In this document: positions 42,602 through 54,082 of the stretch, piece by piece
How positions within the stretch are numbered: position 1 is the stretch's first letter
Layout of the letters: the number at the start of each line of letters is the position of its first letter
Assembly (NCBI GenBank): GCA_034698045.1
Contig: JAQGAU010000003.1
Location: 30,699 to 94,698, forward strand
From: Paramacrobiotus richtersi
Lineage: Eukaryota > Tardigrada > Eutardigrada > Parachela > Macrobiotidae
Length of the DNA: 64,000 nucleotides
Direction of reading: 5' to 3'
The notes under the pieces: generated by a model
Database searches by the model: none
The model's input: the letters and a program-made list of their open reading frames with translations, nothing else
Told to the model about the DNA's origin: nothing
Position numbers and translations under genes: made by a program

Positions 42602-44009
42602 ATGACACATCCAAAGAGCCCTGATAGTAATCACCGAAAAGGCACCGGCAAATTTCTTGACTTTTTGATTAACATGATGGTTTTCCAGCTGATGGTTAGC
42701 GGTATTTGTCCCTTCATGTGGAAACCAAAAAGCGGTGCCTTGACACTGCGGACAGCAATTCCATACCTCTGGGTGTGGACCTTTACTGTGTTGAAAGCTG
42801 TACGGCTAACTGCTATAGTAATACCTTTAACCTTTCATAGCTTAACAGGATCGCTGGACAATATCATCGAAACTCTCGGTTTACGACTACCGGATGCCGT
42901 GACCTTTCTCTGTGGAGTGCTAATTGCCGTAAGATGGAGCGAAATTAAGATCACGATTGTGAAAATCAGATGCTACGAAGCTGAGTACTTTGCTCCAAGC
43001 GAGATGTGGCTGGCTCTAACACTAACTACGGTACTGCTAGCGATACTGAGCATCTGCTCTTACCAAACATCAACTGCGCTGTCGGTCGCTTTCCATTTCT
43101 TTGTTAAGACCGAGGGTGACTTCTGTGCGACGTACTATCGAATTGATATTTTCCAGACGTCGACCGTTGTCCAGATTACTTACTTTTCATTATACGTTCT
43201 CAGCGTAGTGTCGGCATACATCATTGCAGTGTTGTTATTCGTTATATCGTTAGCAGCAGGAAGATTATGTTTCCGTGTTAAGCAGTGTTTGTCCGTCAAG
43301 GACGAGGCTCTGTTGGATCGAGCATTGAGAGATCACTTGGTGATTTGTAACTTGATCAACAAATTATCTGATCAGGCCGGTTCATTCCTTATGCTTTATT
43401 ACTTCCAGTTAGTCCTCTATGTTTTATTGTTGATTAACGGCTTTGCCGACAAAGGGATGAACATGCCTCCAGGGATGCAGATCCAGAGTGGTGTGACAGT
43501 GATGTTCTTGACGGTTATTCTCACACTCGCTGTGATCTATACGTGCGAGCAGGTAAGTCTGGTTCTCAGCATGTCTTTCACATCCACCATTGCAGTCTGT
43601 ACATTTACACAATTAACGTACCAACAAGATCGAGTTCCAAGGCTTGTGACATTCTGAATCTTGCAGGCGGACATTTCACAAGAAATTCAGGATCTTGCTG
43701 ACCAAGCAACGGATCCTCAGAAGCAGTTGTATTACTATGGATGCTTGCATCGGGTGACCTATAAGCGGACAGGGTTCTCATTATCTGGGATTGTGGTAGT
43801 GAATCGACCCTTTGTCGCTACGGTAATATTGAATCTTACCATTCTGAAAAGGGGAGGCCGCATATACAATCTGATTTTTGCAGATTGTGGGTGTTTTGTT
43901 CACATATGGTACGTTCGTGCTGCAGCTGAAGGAAAGCCGCCGTGAAAGCGTATCGTCATCGGCGACTACCGTAGATGTTTCCGTGCAGAACGTAACCAAT
44001 ACGCACTGA
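42602..44009 (+). CDS. GR1: gustatory receptor-like seven-transmembrane protein
   Basis: Exons 42602-43552, 43667-43822 and 43884-44009, phase 0 at both introns, 410 residues, the usual length of insect-type gustatory receptors. About seven hydrophobic segments are visible, for example at residues about 20-35, 50-75, 90-115, 140-165, 190-225, 260-285 and 300-317 plus the C-terminal one. The C-terminus has FTYGTFVLQLKESR, matching the family signature TYhhhhhQF with Leu as the last residue. The short second exon (52 codons) encodes a Gln/Asp-rich cytoplasmic loop (DISQEIQDLADQATD). Family members are ligand-gated cation channels in the membrane of chemosensory cells, with the N-terminus inside. 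The ligand cannot be told. The start is the ATG shared with GR2 (MTHPKS versus MHPKSA). Confidence 0.8.
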
Positions 44010-45010
44010 CGGGTCACTTTTACTTGCGTTGTACGCAGATAAACAACATTAATATTAGTCAGATTGTTTCAGAGGCCCTGGCCGCTGGGCAAAAGCTGCA
44101 AACAAACTGAAGCCACGCATAAATATTTCACGCTCTTTCGCCTCTGTTTCGGGAACAAAAAGCCCAAAGAGGAATACATACATAATGATATGCTCTTCTT
44201 ACGATTTAAAAAGAGATCATCCTGAGCAAGTTAAAAGCGCGTACGAAGATCTCCGTTTAGTATACAGTTTCGAAGGACGAGCATTTTTGGAATGATGCGT
44301 AGCGCCCGCATCCACCGTGTGCTGACCATTATATAGTTTCGCTCAGAGGCTCTGAGCTTGGTGCTACATACTATAGTATCACGTAAACGCCATTAACAAG
44401 TAGGAAGGCCAGCTCGCTGGTTGCGGGAGAATCCGTCCAGTCTACACTAAAGTTTCCCCATGTCTGTTATTTCAGTTTGATTTAAAATATGTACTTTCGT
44501 TATCAGTTTCTGCTAATATTCTGCTTCTGCTACGATTTTACACATAAATTCCACATTCAGAATTAATAGCATTGCTAGTACTGGTACTCGTACTTTGCTT
44601 GTTTTACATCGCTGCTATGTACATAACTCTGCGATCAGCTGTTATCTGGCATGTCGCAACCGAATAACCGTAGAAGCAAACCTGTAATCCCTTAATATTC
44701 CGCCATTCGAGACTGTGTTCCGTTGTGGTTAAATGCTGTACTGAATCAATATTTCGAAATTTTATTGCGGCTTTTGCGAATGTATCTGTACATACTTACA
44801 TAAATAAGGACCAAATTTGCAATTCTTTTCAGGACAGAAACATGCCTTACACACAACATTCACTACTGACATAGTACGACTGAATCAGGGGATAGGGCAT
44901 CTCCTTCAAAATCCCTTCAGTTCCACTATGCTACTGATTCATCCTTGCAAGGGACTATTTCATTTTCTAGACGTGGCACGTTTTGTGGAAGAAAAAATCT
45001 GGGTGTGATT
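44010..45010. other. Intergenic; 3' part of the receptor duplication
   Basis: No supported gene. Several short blocks (for example GACGAGCATT-like and TTACATCGC stretches near 44600, and the ATGCCTTA block near 44840) recur 3' of GR2 up to about 49250, so the duplicated unit runs from about 42.1 to 45.0 kb and 46.7 to 49.3 kb. Confidence 0.45.
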
Positions 45011-45011
45011 T

Positions 45012-46232
45012 CTACATCGCGTAAGCGATGTAAGATAACGTAAGAGCCACGTAATACGGTGTAACTCTCGTGTAAGTCGACATGAATTCCATGTGTAAGC
45101 CAAGGTTGTTACAACGTAAGACCGTGTAAGATAACGTAAGAGCCGCGTAAGATTGTGTAAGTCTCGTGTAAGTCGACGTAAAGTCCATGTAAAGCAAAGT
45201 TGTTACAACGTAAGACCACGTAAGATAACGTAAGGTCTGCGTAAGCTGTGTAAGCATCGTGTAAGTCGACATGAATTCCATGTAAGCCAAGGTTGTTACA
45301 ACGTAAGACCGCGTAAGATAACGTAAGCGCCGCATAGGATTGTGTAAGTCGACGTGAAGTGTTTGTAAGGCAAAGTTGCCACAACGTAAGACCACGTAAG
45401 ATAACGTAAGAACCGCGCGAGGCGGTGTAAGCTCCATGTAGAAGAAAGTCGCGAATTAAGAAGGAAATCAGAACAAGACAGCGAAACTGAACCCAGAAGG
45501 TATCGAAGAAGTGAACTGCGAAGTGAACTAAGAAGAAACCAAGAAGAAACCAAGAAGAAACAAGAAAGAAACCAAGAAGAAACCAAGAAAACCAAGAAGA
45601 AACCAAGAAGAAACTAAAAGGAAACCAAGAAGAAACCAAAAAGAAACCAAGAAGAAACCAAGAAGAAACCAAAAAGAAACCAAAGAAGAAACCAAGAAGC
45701 AAACTAAGAAGTAAACTAAGAGTAAACGCAAAAGCTCTAGCGCAGCTTACATTATCTTACGCGCCTCTTACGTTATCTTTGCGCCTTACGTTGTAAGAAA
45801 ATTTCCTTACATGCATGGACTTTACATCGTCTTACACGGCACTTACACCGCCTTACGTGGCTCTTACGTTATCTTACGCGGTCTTACGATGCGAGAAGTT
45901 TGCGATTGTTTTTTGTGCTCAACGTTCTTACAGCGTAAGAACGCGTAAGACAACGTAAGGCCCGCGTAAGGTCCGTGTAAGGTATTGTGACGTCCATTAA
46001 ATATGGCAATATGCTACAATGTAAGAGCGCGTAAGAGAACGTAATGTCAGCGTAAACAGCTTTGCAGTATGTTTACATTATCTAACGCGGAGCTTACATT
46101 GCCTTACGTAGACTTACGTGATCTTACGTGGATTTCTCCGATATTTGGTGTTTCGACAATATAGATCAGTACTTACGTTTTGGCTTACATTGCTTTACAT
46201 TAGCTTACGCGGTCTTACTTCTCTTACGTTGC
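45012..46232. repeat. GTAAG array with alternating strand polarity
   Basis: Dense GTAAG words on the plus strand at 45012-45440 (more than twenty), on the minus strand at 45745-45890, on the plus strand again at 45930-46060 and on the minus strand at 46068-46232. In the first block a higher-order unit of about 85-98 bases recurs four times, starting AACGTAAGACCGCGTAAGAT. A small inverted joint (CGTTCTTAC, three bases, GTAAGAACG) at 45922-45942 marks one polarity switch. No protein is implied; the long minus-strand frames here are by-products of the repeat. Confidence 0.85.
45520..45730 (+). repeat. Purine tract of AAGAAGAAACC units inside the GTAAG array
   Basis: About 17 units of AAGAAACC or AAGAAGAAACC, almost pure purine apart from CC, placed between the first plus-polarity and first minus-polarity GTAAG blocks. 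Confidence 0.85.
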
Positions 46233-46239
46233 ATCCAGA

Positions 46240-47100
46240 AGCACCGCGATTTTTTCTTCCACAAACCGTGCCATATGTGTAGACTAGACCAAAACTACAC
46301 AAAGGATAGGCAAACGATAAAGCCGAGAACTACCGGTATTCTGAAACCAAAGTATATGTACAAAATAAATGTTCTTACGGGAAAAACGGTCATTTACAGA
46401 ACAAAACGTTTCAGCAGACACTGAATCGTTAGTTATTCCACCATATGTTTGTTATCCAGCATGAATCACTTTGAATGATCTTATCGTTTTTGTGCAAAAT
46501 CAAACGCCGGCTTGCAAAGTACGCGCACTGCGCACACTTGCACGTATCATCTAAACTTTCGCGTGTTTTTTTAAGTGGATCGGGAGCTCAAAAGTTTACG
46601 TTTCTTAATGAACGCTACAAGAGCCTGCATCCACTCCGCGTCGTTCGTGGTACTGGTATAATTATAATATATGTTAATTGCCACAGTGTCTAGAAGATCA
46701 ACAGTACTGACAGAATTCTTCGATCGTGCCATGAGTGATCACTTTCGTGTATACAGCGTCAAATTTCGCATCGAGATGCAGTTATCCGATCAGCGAGGGC
46801 AACGGTAGCATATTCCCACTGGAACTCGCTTTGGAAAACAATTACGAGTTCAGTGCTGAAATTGTCAGCGCGTGCTCCAGCAGACGCTACCACAGCGGCC
46901 CAACAGCTTCAGTTCGCAAAAGACCTGACAAATCCGCACTATGCATAAGCATGTGCTGCGCGTCTAATTATGTTTCGAATACTACCTGGAACTGCGAAGC
47001 ACAGGCGCATTTGGAAGGCTTTAACTTTCCGTGCTGCGTTATCTATAATTTCCCTTGCCAAGAACGTAAAGTTACACGCTGCTTGAACATATTACCGAAG
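46240..47100. other. Intergenic and upstream region of GR2
   Basis: No supported gene. The open frame 46735-47109 ends against the GR2 start and corresponds to non-coding sequence upstream of GR1, so I take it as 5' untranslated or promoter sequence. Confidence 0.45.
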
Positions 47101-47108
47101 CCCCAGTA

Positions 47109-48503
47109 ATGCATCCGAAGAGCGCTGAAAGTAATCCTCCTAGGAAGGTCATCAGCAAAATTCTCAACATTTGGATTAACATGACAATCTTCCAGCTAAT
47201 AGTTAGCGGAATTTGTCCGATCGCATGGAAACCTAAGAACAGTTCCTCCCGAATGTGGACCGCAGTTTCGTACCTCTGGGTGTGCACTTTTACGGTGTTG
47301 AAAGCTGTACGGCTAATTGCTATAGTGGCGCCTTTATCCTATTACAGCTTAACAGGAACGCTTGGCAATTTCATCGAAACTGCCGGTTTACGACTTCCCG
47401 ATGCCGTGACCCTCCTTTGTGCAGTTCTAATTGCCGTAAGATGGAGCGAAATCAAGAGCACGATTCTGAAAATCAGAAGCTACGAGGCTGAGTACTTTGC
47501 TCCACGGGAGTTGTGGCTGACTCTAGCATTAACTACGGCGTTACTAGCGATCCTGAGCATTTGTTCTTACCAAATGTCTACTTCGCTGCAGATCGTTTTG
47601 CATGTGTTTGTGAAGACCGAAGCGGAATTTTGTGCGACGAACTATGGCATTGATATCCTCCAAACGTCCACCATAGTGCAGATCGTATATCTTGTGATGT
47701 ACCTTCTCAACCTGCTGTCGATATACATCACTGCAGTATCGTTAGTAGCCGGAAGATTATGTTTCCGTATTAAGCAATGTGCGTCCCTCAAAGGCGAGCC
47801 TCTGCTGGAGCGAACACTGAGAGACCACTTGACGATTTGTAACTTGATCAACAAGTTATCTGAGCAGTGCGGATCGTTCCTTATGCTTTTCTGCATTGAG
47901 TTAGTTCTCTGTATTTTGGCATTGATTAACGGCTTTGCAGACAAAGGGTTGGGCATGTCTCCCGGGAAGCAGCTCCAGAGTGGTACGACAGTGATATTCA
48001 TGACGGTCATTCTTACACTCGCTATGATTTACGCTTGCGAGCAGGTAATTCTAATTCTCTGAACATACCTTTTACATCTCCTTCGTAAAGTCAATACATT
48101 TATACAAGTGTATCTACATACAAGAGCTGGAAGGCTGTTAACATTCCGCATCTCGTAGGCAAATATTTCACAAGAAATTCAAAATCTTGCTGACCAAGCA
48201 ACCGATCCGGAGAAGCGGCTGTATTACTACGGGTATTTGCATCGTGTCACCTATAAGCCGACAGGATTCTCGCTAGCTGGGATTGTTCTAGTTGATCGAC
48301 CGTTTGTCGCCACGGTAATATTTAATCTTCAAATTCTGAAGCGCGGAAGCCGCGTATAACAATTCGTGTTTTTGCAGATTGTCGGTGTCTTTTTCACATA
48401 TGGTACGTTCGTGCTGCAGCTGAAGGAAAGCCGCCATGAAAACGGATCATCATTGGCGAATACCGTGGATGTTTCAGTGCGGAACTTAACCAATACGCCC
48501 TGA
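47109..48503 (+). CDS. GR2: gustatory receptor-like seven-transmembrane protein
   Basis: Exons 47109-48044, 48159-48314 and 48378-48503, phase 0, 405 residues. Tandem paralogue of GR1: exons 2 and 3 have exactly the same lengths (156 and 126 bases), and exon 1 is five codons shorter. It keeps the same membrane segments and the C-terminal signature FTYGTFVLQLKESR without change. Strongly conserved blocks include FTVLKAVRL, LIAVRWSEIK, SYEAEYFAP and LINGFADKG. Differences are spread over the outer half of the helices, as would fit altered ligand range. One run of GR1 (IIAVLLFVIS) is shortened in GR2 (ITAVS), accounting for the length difference. Probable chemosensory ion channel; otherwise as GR1. 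Confidence 0.8.
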
Positions 48504-48509
48504 GAGGTC

Positions 48510-50570
48510 AGTTGTACGCCCGATTTACGCAGGAAGAACACACTGATAACTGTTATGATCGTTCCAGAGTGATGGGCGCTGAGAAAGAACTGAAAAAAAA
48601 TGAAAAGCATGCATAAATGTTTCTCCCTCTATAACTACAGTATAACAGGCGCGGGAGCGTGTGAGTTTCGTGAGAAAAAAAGCACAGGAGAATACTTATC
48701 TGTATATGCTTGTACTGCGATTGAAAAAGAGATCCTTCTGAGCAAGTCAGCGGCGCGTCTGAAGGTTTCCGAGATGTATGAAAAGCTTCATAAAATTTCC
48801 CGACATGTCTGTGATTTCAGTGTGTTCTGAAATTTTTCATGGCAGTACTGTATACTTTCGTTCTGATCGAGCTGATTCGACGATTTTCCACGCGTTTGGA
48901 TAAAGATGCGCATTACTTACTTGCTGGTGCGTTGCTTGCTTTACATCGTCTATGTACATAGCGCTTCAGTTGGCAGACGGATGGCATGTAACGCCGCATG
49001 TTGTAATCGTCTAATTCTAAAGCCATAGATAACCGAATTATTGTGGAAACAAACGTTATTCATCGTTTGTTCCGGCTATTCGAGACGGCTGTTGTTCTGT
49101 TCTGAATGTACCCTGTGGTGAAGAAATATGTATGGCGAGAAGTTTGTCTCCGGGGTTTGCTACCGCGGATGCTTATCATGAACAAACTCTGCGAATTTTT
49201 TAAGGGCAAAACGTGCCTTATATACAGACTCATCCTTGCAGGGGACTACTTTATTTTCACTTCAGGCCGAAAACTAAAGGTTAGTTTGAACGCGAACTAG
49301 GACAATGGAACAAATAGTTAAATAACAAATAAATTGAGCGAGAGCTAAGCTAAATTAAAGCATAGCCAGTATAACTCCCATGCATGAAATACAACTGCAC
49401 CTTTATACATGGATATTGTAAACTGACTCGCATGCGCCATGAACACAAATAAACAAAAAAGTCAGTATCTCAACGAAACCATTAGCATTATTTTTTATCA
49501 CAAAGGGTCCATCTATGTGAATGGAGAACAATAGAGAAACCAGGCCTCGGTTTGCTGTCCCTGCAATGAATCCATTTACTGCATAGTCGTACTGGCTGCT
49601 GTGATAATATTTTCAATCAAGCAAACCAGTAACCCTAGAACACACAGCCGGCTTCGTACTGGTACATCCGTGTAAGAAAGACCATAAAAAATCATAGTCT
49701 TAGTCTAATTGAGACATAGTCTTGCGCTGACAGTTTACTGATCTTGCGCTGATCCAGTCATAGTGGGACTGCAGGGATTTTATATAAAATTAATTATATA
49801 AATTCAGTTGTACTATGATCCAGTTTACTGACCCTGCGCCAAAACTAACGACTATCTCGAAACGCTTTTAGCATTCTTGAACAGCAAGAAACAAGAGCTC
49901 TTTTGGTATCATAATACTCCCTGAATTTTACACTATCGTTTGCTTGATAAGCTGGAAGTTTTGGCGGAGAATACTGTTACTGAATACATGTGATGGCAGC
50001 AGTTTTTGTTCACTGTCAACAGAAAAAGCAAAACATCGAGTGTGGAGTTCCGAGGCGAGGTCTATTCGTGGTGCTATGGCATGGTGCGGTAAGCTCGCCC
50101 GCCGCGGAAGCAAAATGAGTTTTCCTGCTCTGGATCTTAAAGCATGGTAGCGTTCACCCCCAGTACCAATAATGTGTTCCTGCGCTCGCTGTTCAGAGTG
50201 ATTACTTAATCTGAAATGGACTTGTACTAATAATATGATGATACTATACTAATAAAGTAATAATGATACTATAGATATACAAGTAACGAATTCGCAGACT
50301 GCTTTAGAAGTTTTAGAGTTAAACAATACGCCCGCATAACGTACTACACTGAATACGCACTACGAAATATTTTTTGTTTTCTAACGATAACCAGGTTGCG
50401 AATACATACTGGCTACTGCCAGCCTGCTTTGAGAATGTGGCATAGTGGCAAGCGGACTTGTAAGCCTCAGATGGGTTCTGCACAACTTTTAGTTTTCTAC
50501 TGACCTTGAGCAATGTAAATGCTCTCAAAGTTATCCACGTTCTTCGAACTGACAACGCTTCAAGCACCGG
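48510..50570. other. Intergenic between GR2 and S4
   Basis: Up to about 49250 this is the 3' part of the receptor duplication. Beyond it there is no supported gene; the open frame 49944-50150 shows no features. Confidence 0.4.
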
Positions 50571-50574
50571 CAGA

Positions 50575-50599
50575 CCATGTGGTGGAAGGGAATAAGGCA
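50575..50599 (+). promoter_or_regulatory. Shared upstream element of the S family (S4 copy)
   Basis: CCATGTGGTGGAAGGGAATA plus AGGC, 266 bases upstream of the S4 ATG. It is the same element, now on the plus strand with its gene, as at 7411-7433 and 11866-11888. Confidence 0.55.
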
Positions 50600-50755
50600 G
50601 ATTCCACTTGAGAACCGGTACCCTCAGCGTATTAACGTGTTCGTAAACCGACACGTTTCACATCTATAAGAGCCGATTCCTGAACTTTTGCTAGCTAAGG
50701 AATTTTGCCGGCACGTACTCCTAGAGTTTGAGGAAACAACAGGGTCTCAAAGTCA

Positions 50756-50763
50756 TATAAAAC
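50756..50763 (+). promoter_or_regulatory. TATA box of S4
   Basis: TATAAAAC, about 105 bases upstream of the S4 ATG. Confidence 0.45.
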
Positions 50764-50864
50764 TGGGCGACAGCCTTTCGATAATCATTCCATTCTCGAT
50801 TTTTCTCTTACAAGCAGCATTAACTACTGTATATTTGTAATAGCATTTTTGAGAACTTCCTACA

Positions 50865-51450
50865 ATGAATTTAACAGTTGTCCTTGTATTCATCGGTGTT
50901 ATCGCCGTATGCGCAGTAAGTGCCAACTCACGCCGTTCCCTGCTTTCTTTCATTGTTTCTGTTATGTGAGTTACATGAACATGACTTACCTTATTTCTTA
51001 CAGGGGCAAACCATTGCTGACGGATGTGGAAGACGGACATTCCGAAACCGTTACCTGTGAGTTTATTACGCGCTACATATAGTGCACAATCAGTTTTATT
51101 GTGAAAGCGGCTGCACTTTGGTAGTATCGTGCTTCTTTATAAAGTAATTAGCAGAAGAGTTCCACAAGACAAGAAAGACTTGTTTTTGTTTATCTTCCGC
51201 AGCTGATGAACATTCGCTCATTGGTACTGGCGCTCCCGACACCGTGAAAGAGAATCACAGTGATACCCAGGAGGAGCCGCCCGTTTTGCCGAAATCGGGA
51301 GAGCACACCGATCACAACAGCGCGCACCCACTTAAAGCTCAGCGCAATATGAGCGCAATTTCCCTGGAACCGCTAAAGGGAAGAATTAAAGAGCAGAATG
51401 GCGGCAAACCAGGCAAGCATGCGCAGCGTCATATACGAGCGCATAAATGA
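50865..51450 (+). CDS. S4: small secreted peptide gene, possible splice-phase defect
   Basis: Exon 1 50865-50915 encodes the leader MNLTVVLVFIGVIAVCA and ends at GTAAGTG. Exon 2 51004-51056 encodes GKPLLTDVEDGHSETVT. Exon 3 51203-51450 encodes SDEHSLIGTGAPDTVKENHS, EEPPVLPKSGEHTDHNS, RNMSAISLEPLKGRIKEQN and the stop. Exons 2 and 3 join in frame. Exon 1 ends in phase 0 while exon 2 needs phase 2, so as read the leader and body are out of frame; S5 has two more bases at this place and is in frame. Either the gene carries a two-base loss or it uses a junction I cannot see. The body is acidic to basic, polar and unstructured. It is related to S1-S3 by leader, donor site, KPL start of exon 2 and upstream element. 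Confidence 0.5.
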
Positions 51451-51459
51451 GCACATCGA

Positions 51460-53190
51460 GTGCCATATCCCTCCTACTGGACCGGTAATAAATTTCCCCA
51501 TTCGCTGGTAATACACTCTAATGTCATTGATAAACTTTGATAATTACGCCAAAAACAAACACTCTGTTTGCTCGAATGACGATGTTCGATGCGTTGGTAA
51601 CCAACATTTTCCAGATGACAGGAATTAAAAATTAAAAATGATGCGCAGGAAAGGCATGCAAATTGTACAAACACATGTACTGTAGGAACACAAGTAGGAA
51701 ATTTAACTGAATTTTAAAAACAGAAAATGAATAATTAAAAAGGAATAGGAACGCTGTTTCTGGAACATCAAGTGCAAAATGTGGAACGCACAAAACACAA
51801 AGCAAGAACTTTTTAAAATGCTGTCATGCTGCATACAGTAGTTTTACATAAACGAAAAACCGCCTAAGACTTGCTAGCCATTGTGCGGCAATGTGTGCCT
51901 GGTTGATACTATGTGATAAACAAGGCTTGTTGTCGCAAAAAAATCAACACGTTTCTCGATCAATGCTGCCCAGCATTTGATGAACAATAAAAGACGTCGC
52001 ACTCTCTCCACGAACACAGATTAATTGGCGGCAAGGAAATTATCATATTCTGGCCCATTTAAACGGTTTCTTACAAACACGAAGCCGGCGCTCACCTCTA
52101 ATTACTAAACTGCAGTATCAACAACAAAAGAAACAAAGAAATCATATTTTAAGATCGGGTATACTCGGAGGTCGTAGGTCATGTATATTACAGTATATAC
52201 AACTACACGTAATGCGGGCAGATTCGGTGTTCACAACACTTGTGGAACGAGGAAATGTTGCAGTTGGCACTGTACTGAGCGGATTGGTTTGAATGATTTT
52301 TTTTCGAGAGCAGATACTGTAGTTCCTGTTGCGCCTAAAGATGAAGATCCCATTTGGCCTTGCTACCGCAGCACGTTACGTAAAAAGGCTTGGAAACTAG
52401 TTTCTGCTGAAAACGTTTACGACATTGCTTACAAAACTATGTGTGCTGAGCACGCGTGAGTTTCGAAAGAGTACGAAGAACATTCCGGCAAAACCTTAAA
52501 CGCCATAATATGACCAGTCGTCACAGTACATGACGTCAATTATAGAGATTTCCTGAAGTTTTTGGCCGGTCGGCCGGTTTTATATAATGCGTTGACTTAG
52601 AGCTTCCTGTAGAGTGCCGGCTGCAAATGGTTCTCAAGAATGCAGATTGTTATCGTAAGCAGTGTATTCGCCGTATGGTTCGTACAGTTCTGATGTACAG
52701 GACGCGTTATTCTCCTCCAGAACATGGTAAACGGCAATCAACAGCTACCTAGCTATTTGGTGGAATAACTACCAGGCTTCGAAATTTTATGTAGCACCAA
52801 TACTTAATTCGGAATAATGCATCGCAAAACTATGGTTCCGCACTGTAGGGTTTATTTAACAATTAGGCCTGCGCTGCTTTGCAGTACAGATATAGTAACA
52901 AATTCGTAAATCACTGCACTAGCCTGTGTATGCGTCAAACACTACGAGAACGTCTGTATAGCGGCACTACAAACATTGACTAAAAACTGTTAAAGATTTT
53001 ACTGTTTTCTGACGATAACTAGCTTCTGAACACATTGGTTACTGCTAGCCTGCTTTGCGAACGTAACATCGGACAGTGTAAGCCTCACACGGGTTCTGTG
53101 AAACGTTTATAGTTTTCCACCGAGCGTGGGAAATTTAAACGCTCTTAAAGTTTTCCACGTTCTTCGAACTGACTACATTTCAAGCATCGG
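51460..53190. other. Intergenic between S4 and S5; decayed minus-oriented S promoter at 52570-52860
   Basis: The segment 52570-52860 matches the upstream region of S2/S3 in minus orientation (for example CATGGTAAACGGCAATCAAC versus CATGGCAAACGGTACTTCAG at 7430), but no leader exon follows on its left. It is therefore a relic of a further divergent copy. The open frame 52181-52459 is unrecognised. Confidence 0.45.
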
Positions 53191-53194
53191 CAGA

Positions 53195-53218
53195 CCACGT
53201 GGTGGAAGGGACTAATGC
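53195..53218 (+). promoter_or_regulatory. Shared upstream element of the S family (S5 copy)
   Basis: CCACGTGGTGGAAGGGACTA, 260 bases upstream of the S5 ATG. It differs from the other copies at two or three bases. Confidence 0.5.
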
Positions 53219-53377
53219 AAATTTCACTTTAGAACCGGTACTGTTAGCTTATTATGTGCCCATCAACCGACACGTTTCACATCTATGAGAGCTGATTCCT
53301 GGACTTGCTTTGCTAGATAAGTAATTTTTCCGGCACATACTCCAAGAGGTCGAGGGAACAACAAGGTCCCAAAATCG

Positions 53378-53385
53378 TATAAAAA
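53378..53385 (+). promoter_or_regulatory. TATA box of S5
   Basis: TATAAAAA, 93-100 bases upstream of the S5 ATG. Confidence 0.5.
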
Positions 53386-53477
53386 TGAGCAACAGTATGT
53401 CGACAATCATTCCATTATAAACTTTCCCCTTAAAACCAGCATTTATATCTGTACCAGAGCTTTTGAGAGCTTCTACA

Positions 53478-54082
53478 ATGAATTCATCACTTGTACTTGC
53501 ATTCCTTGGTGTCATTGCCGTATGCATATGCGTAGTAAGTGCTAACTCAGAATTAACTGTTAATTCACGAGTCCGTGCTTTCTTTTGCTGTTGTATACAC
53601 AAGAACTTAACTTATTCCTTACAGAAAGGCAGACCATTATCGACGGATGTAGAAGACGAACCAGATCCAGATGGACCAGATGGACCGAAGGTCAATGTGA
53701 GTTTATAATGCGTTACATATTGGGCATAATTGATTTTATTGTGATTTTATTTATTATTTGCTTCTTTATAAAGTAATTAACAAACCCATGTGTACAGATG
53801 AGATTCTGAAAGACAAGCCGTTTTGTTTTTCTTCTTCTGCAGCTGATGAGATCATGGCGCTCACGAGGGCACGCCGCGAAAGAGAATCACAATGATGCAC
53901 CACAGGAGCCGCCTGTTTTACCGAAACCGGGAGAGCAAAGCGATCCCAACAGCGCGCCCCCACCTCTTAAAACCCAACGCAATATGAGCGCAATTTCCTT
54001 GATTCCGGCAAGAGGAAGACATGAAGAGTGGAACAGCGGCAAACCAAGCAAACATACGTACTTCTACCGTTGGCACCAATAG
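53478..54082 (+). CDS. S5: small secreted three-exon peptide gene (122 residues)
   Basis: Exons 53478-53534, 53625-53696 and 53843-54082, phase 0 at both introns. The leader is MNSSLVLAFLGVIAVCICV. Exon 2 encodes KGRPLSTDVEDEPDPDG and then PDGPKVN, strongly acidic. Exon 3 encodes a basic, Pro/Asn-rich chain (KENHNDAPQEPPVLPKPGEQ) and the motif RNMSAISLIPARGR shared with S4. This is the intact partner of S4, 2.6 kb away. The exon 3 start is in a different frame relation from S4, so the first dozen residues after the junction differ (MRSWRSRGHAA) before homology resumes. A secreted polar peptide of unknown role. Confidence 0.6.

Noticed and set aside
45109-45731. Minus-strand frames rich in Phe, Leu, Ser and Trp (LLGFFLVSSWF-type)
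   Set aside because: They are translations of the AAGAAGAAACC and GTAAG repeats and not membrane proteins.
46735-47109. 124-codon open frame immediately upstream of GR2
   Set aside because: The homologous region upstream of GR1 is not open, so this is more likely 5' untranslated or promoter sequence.
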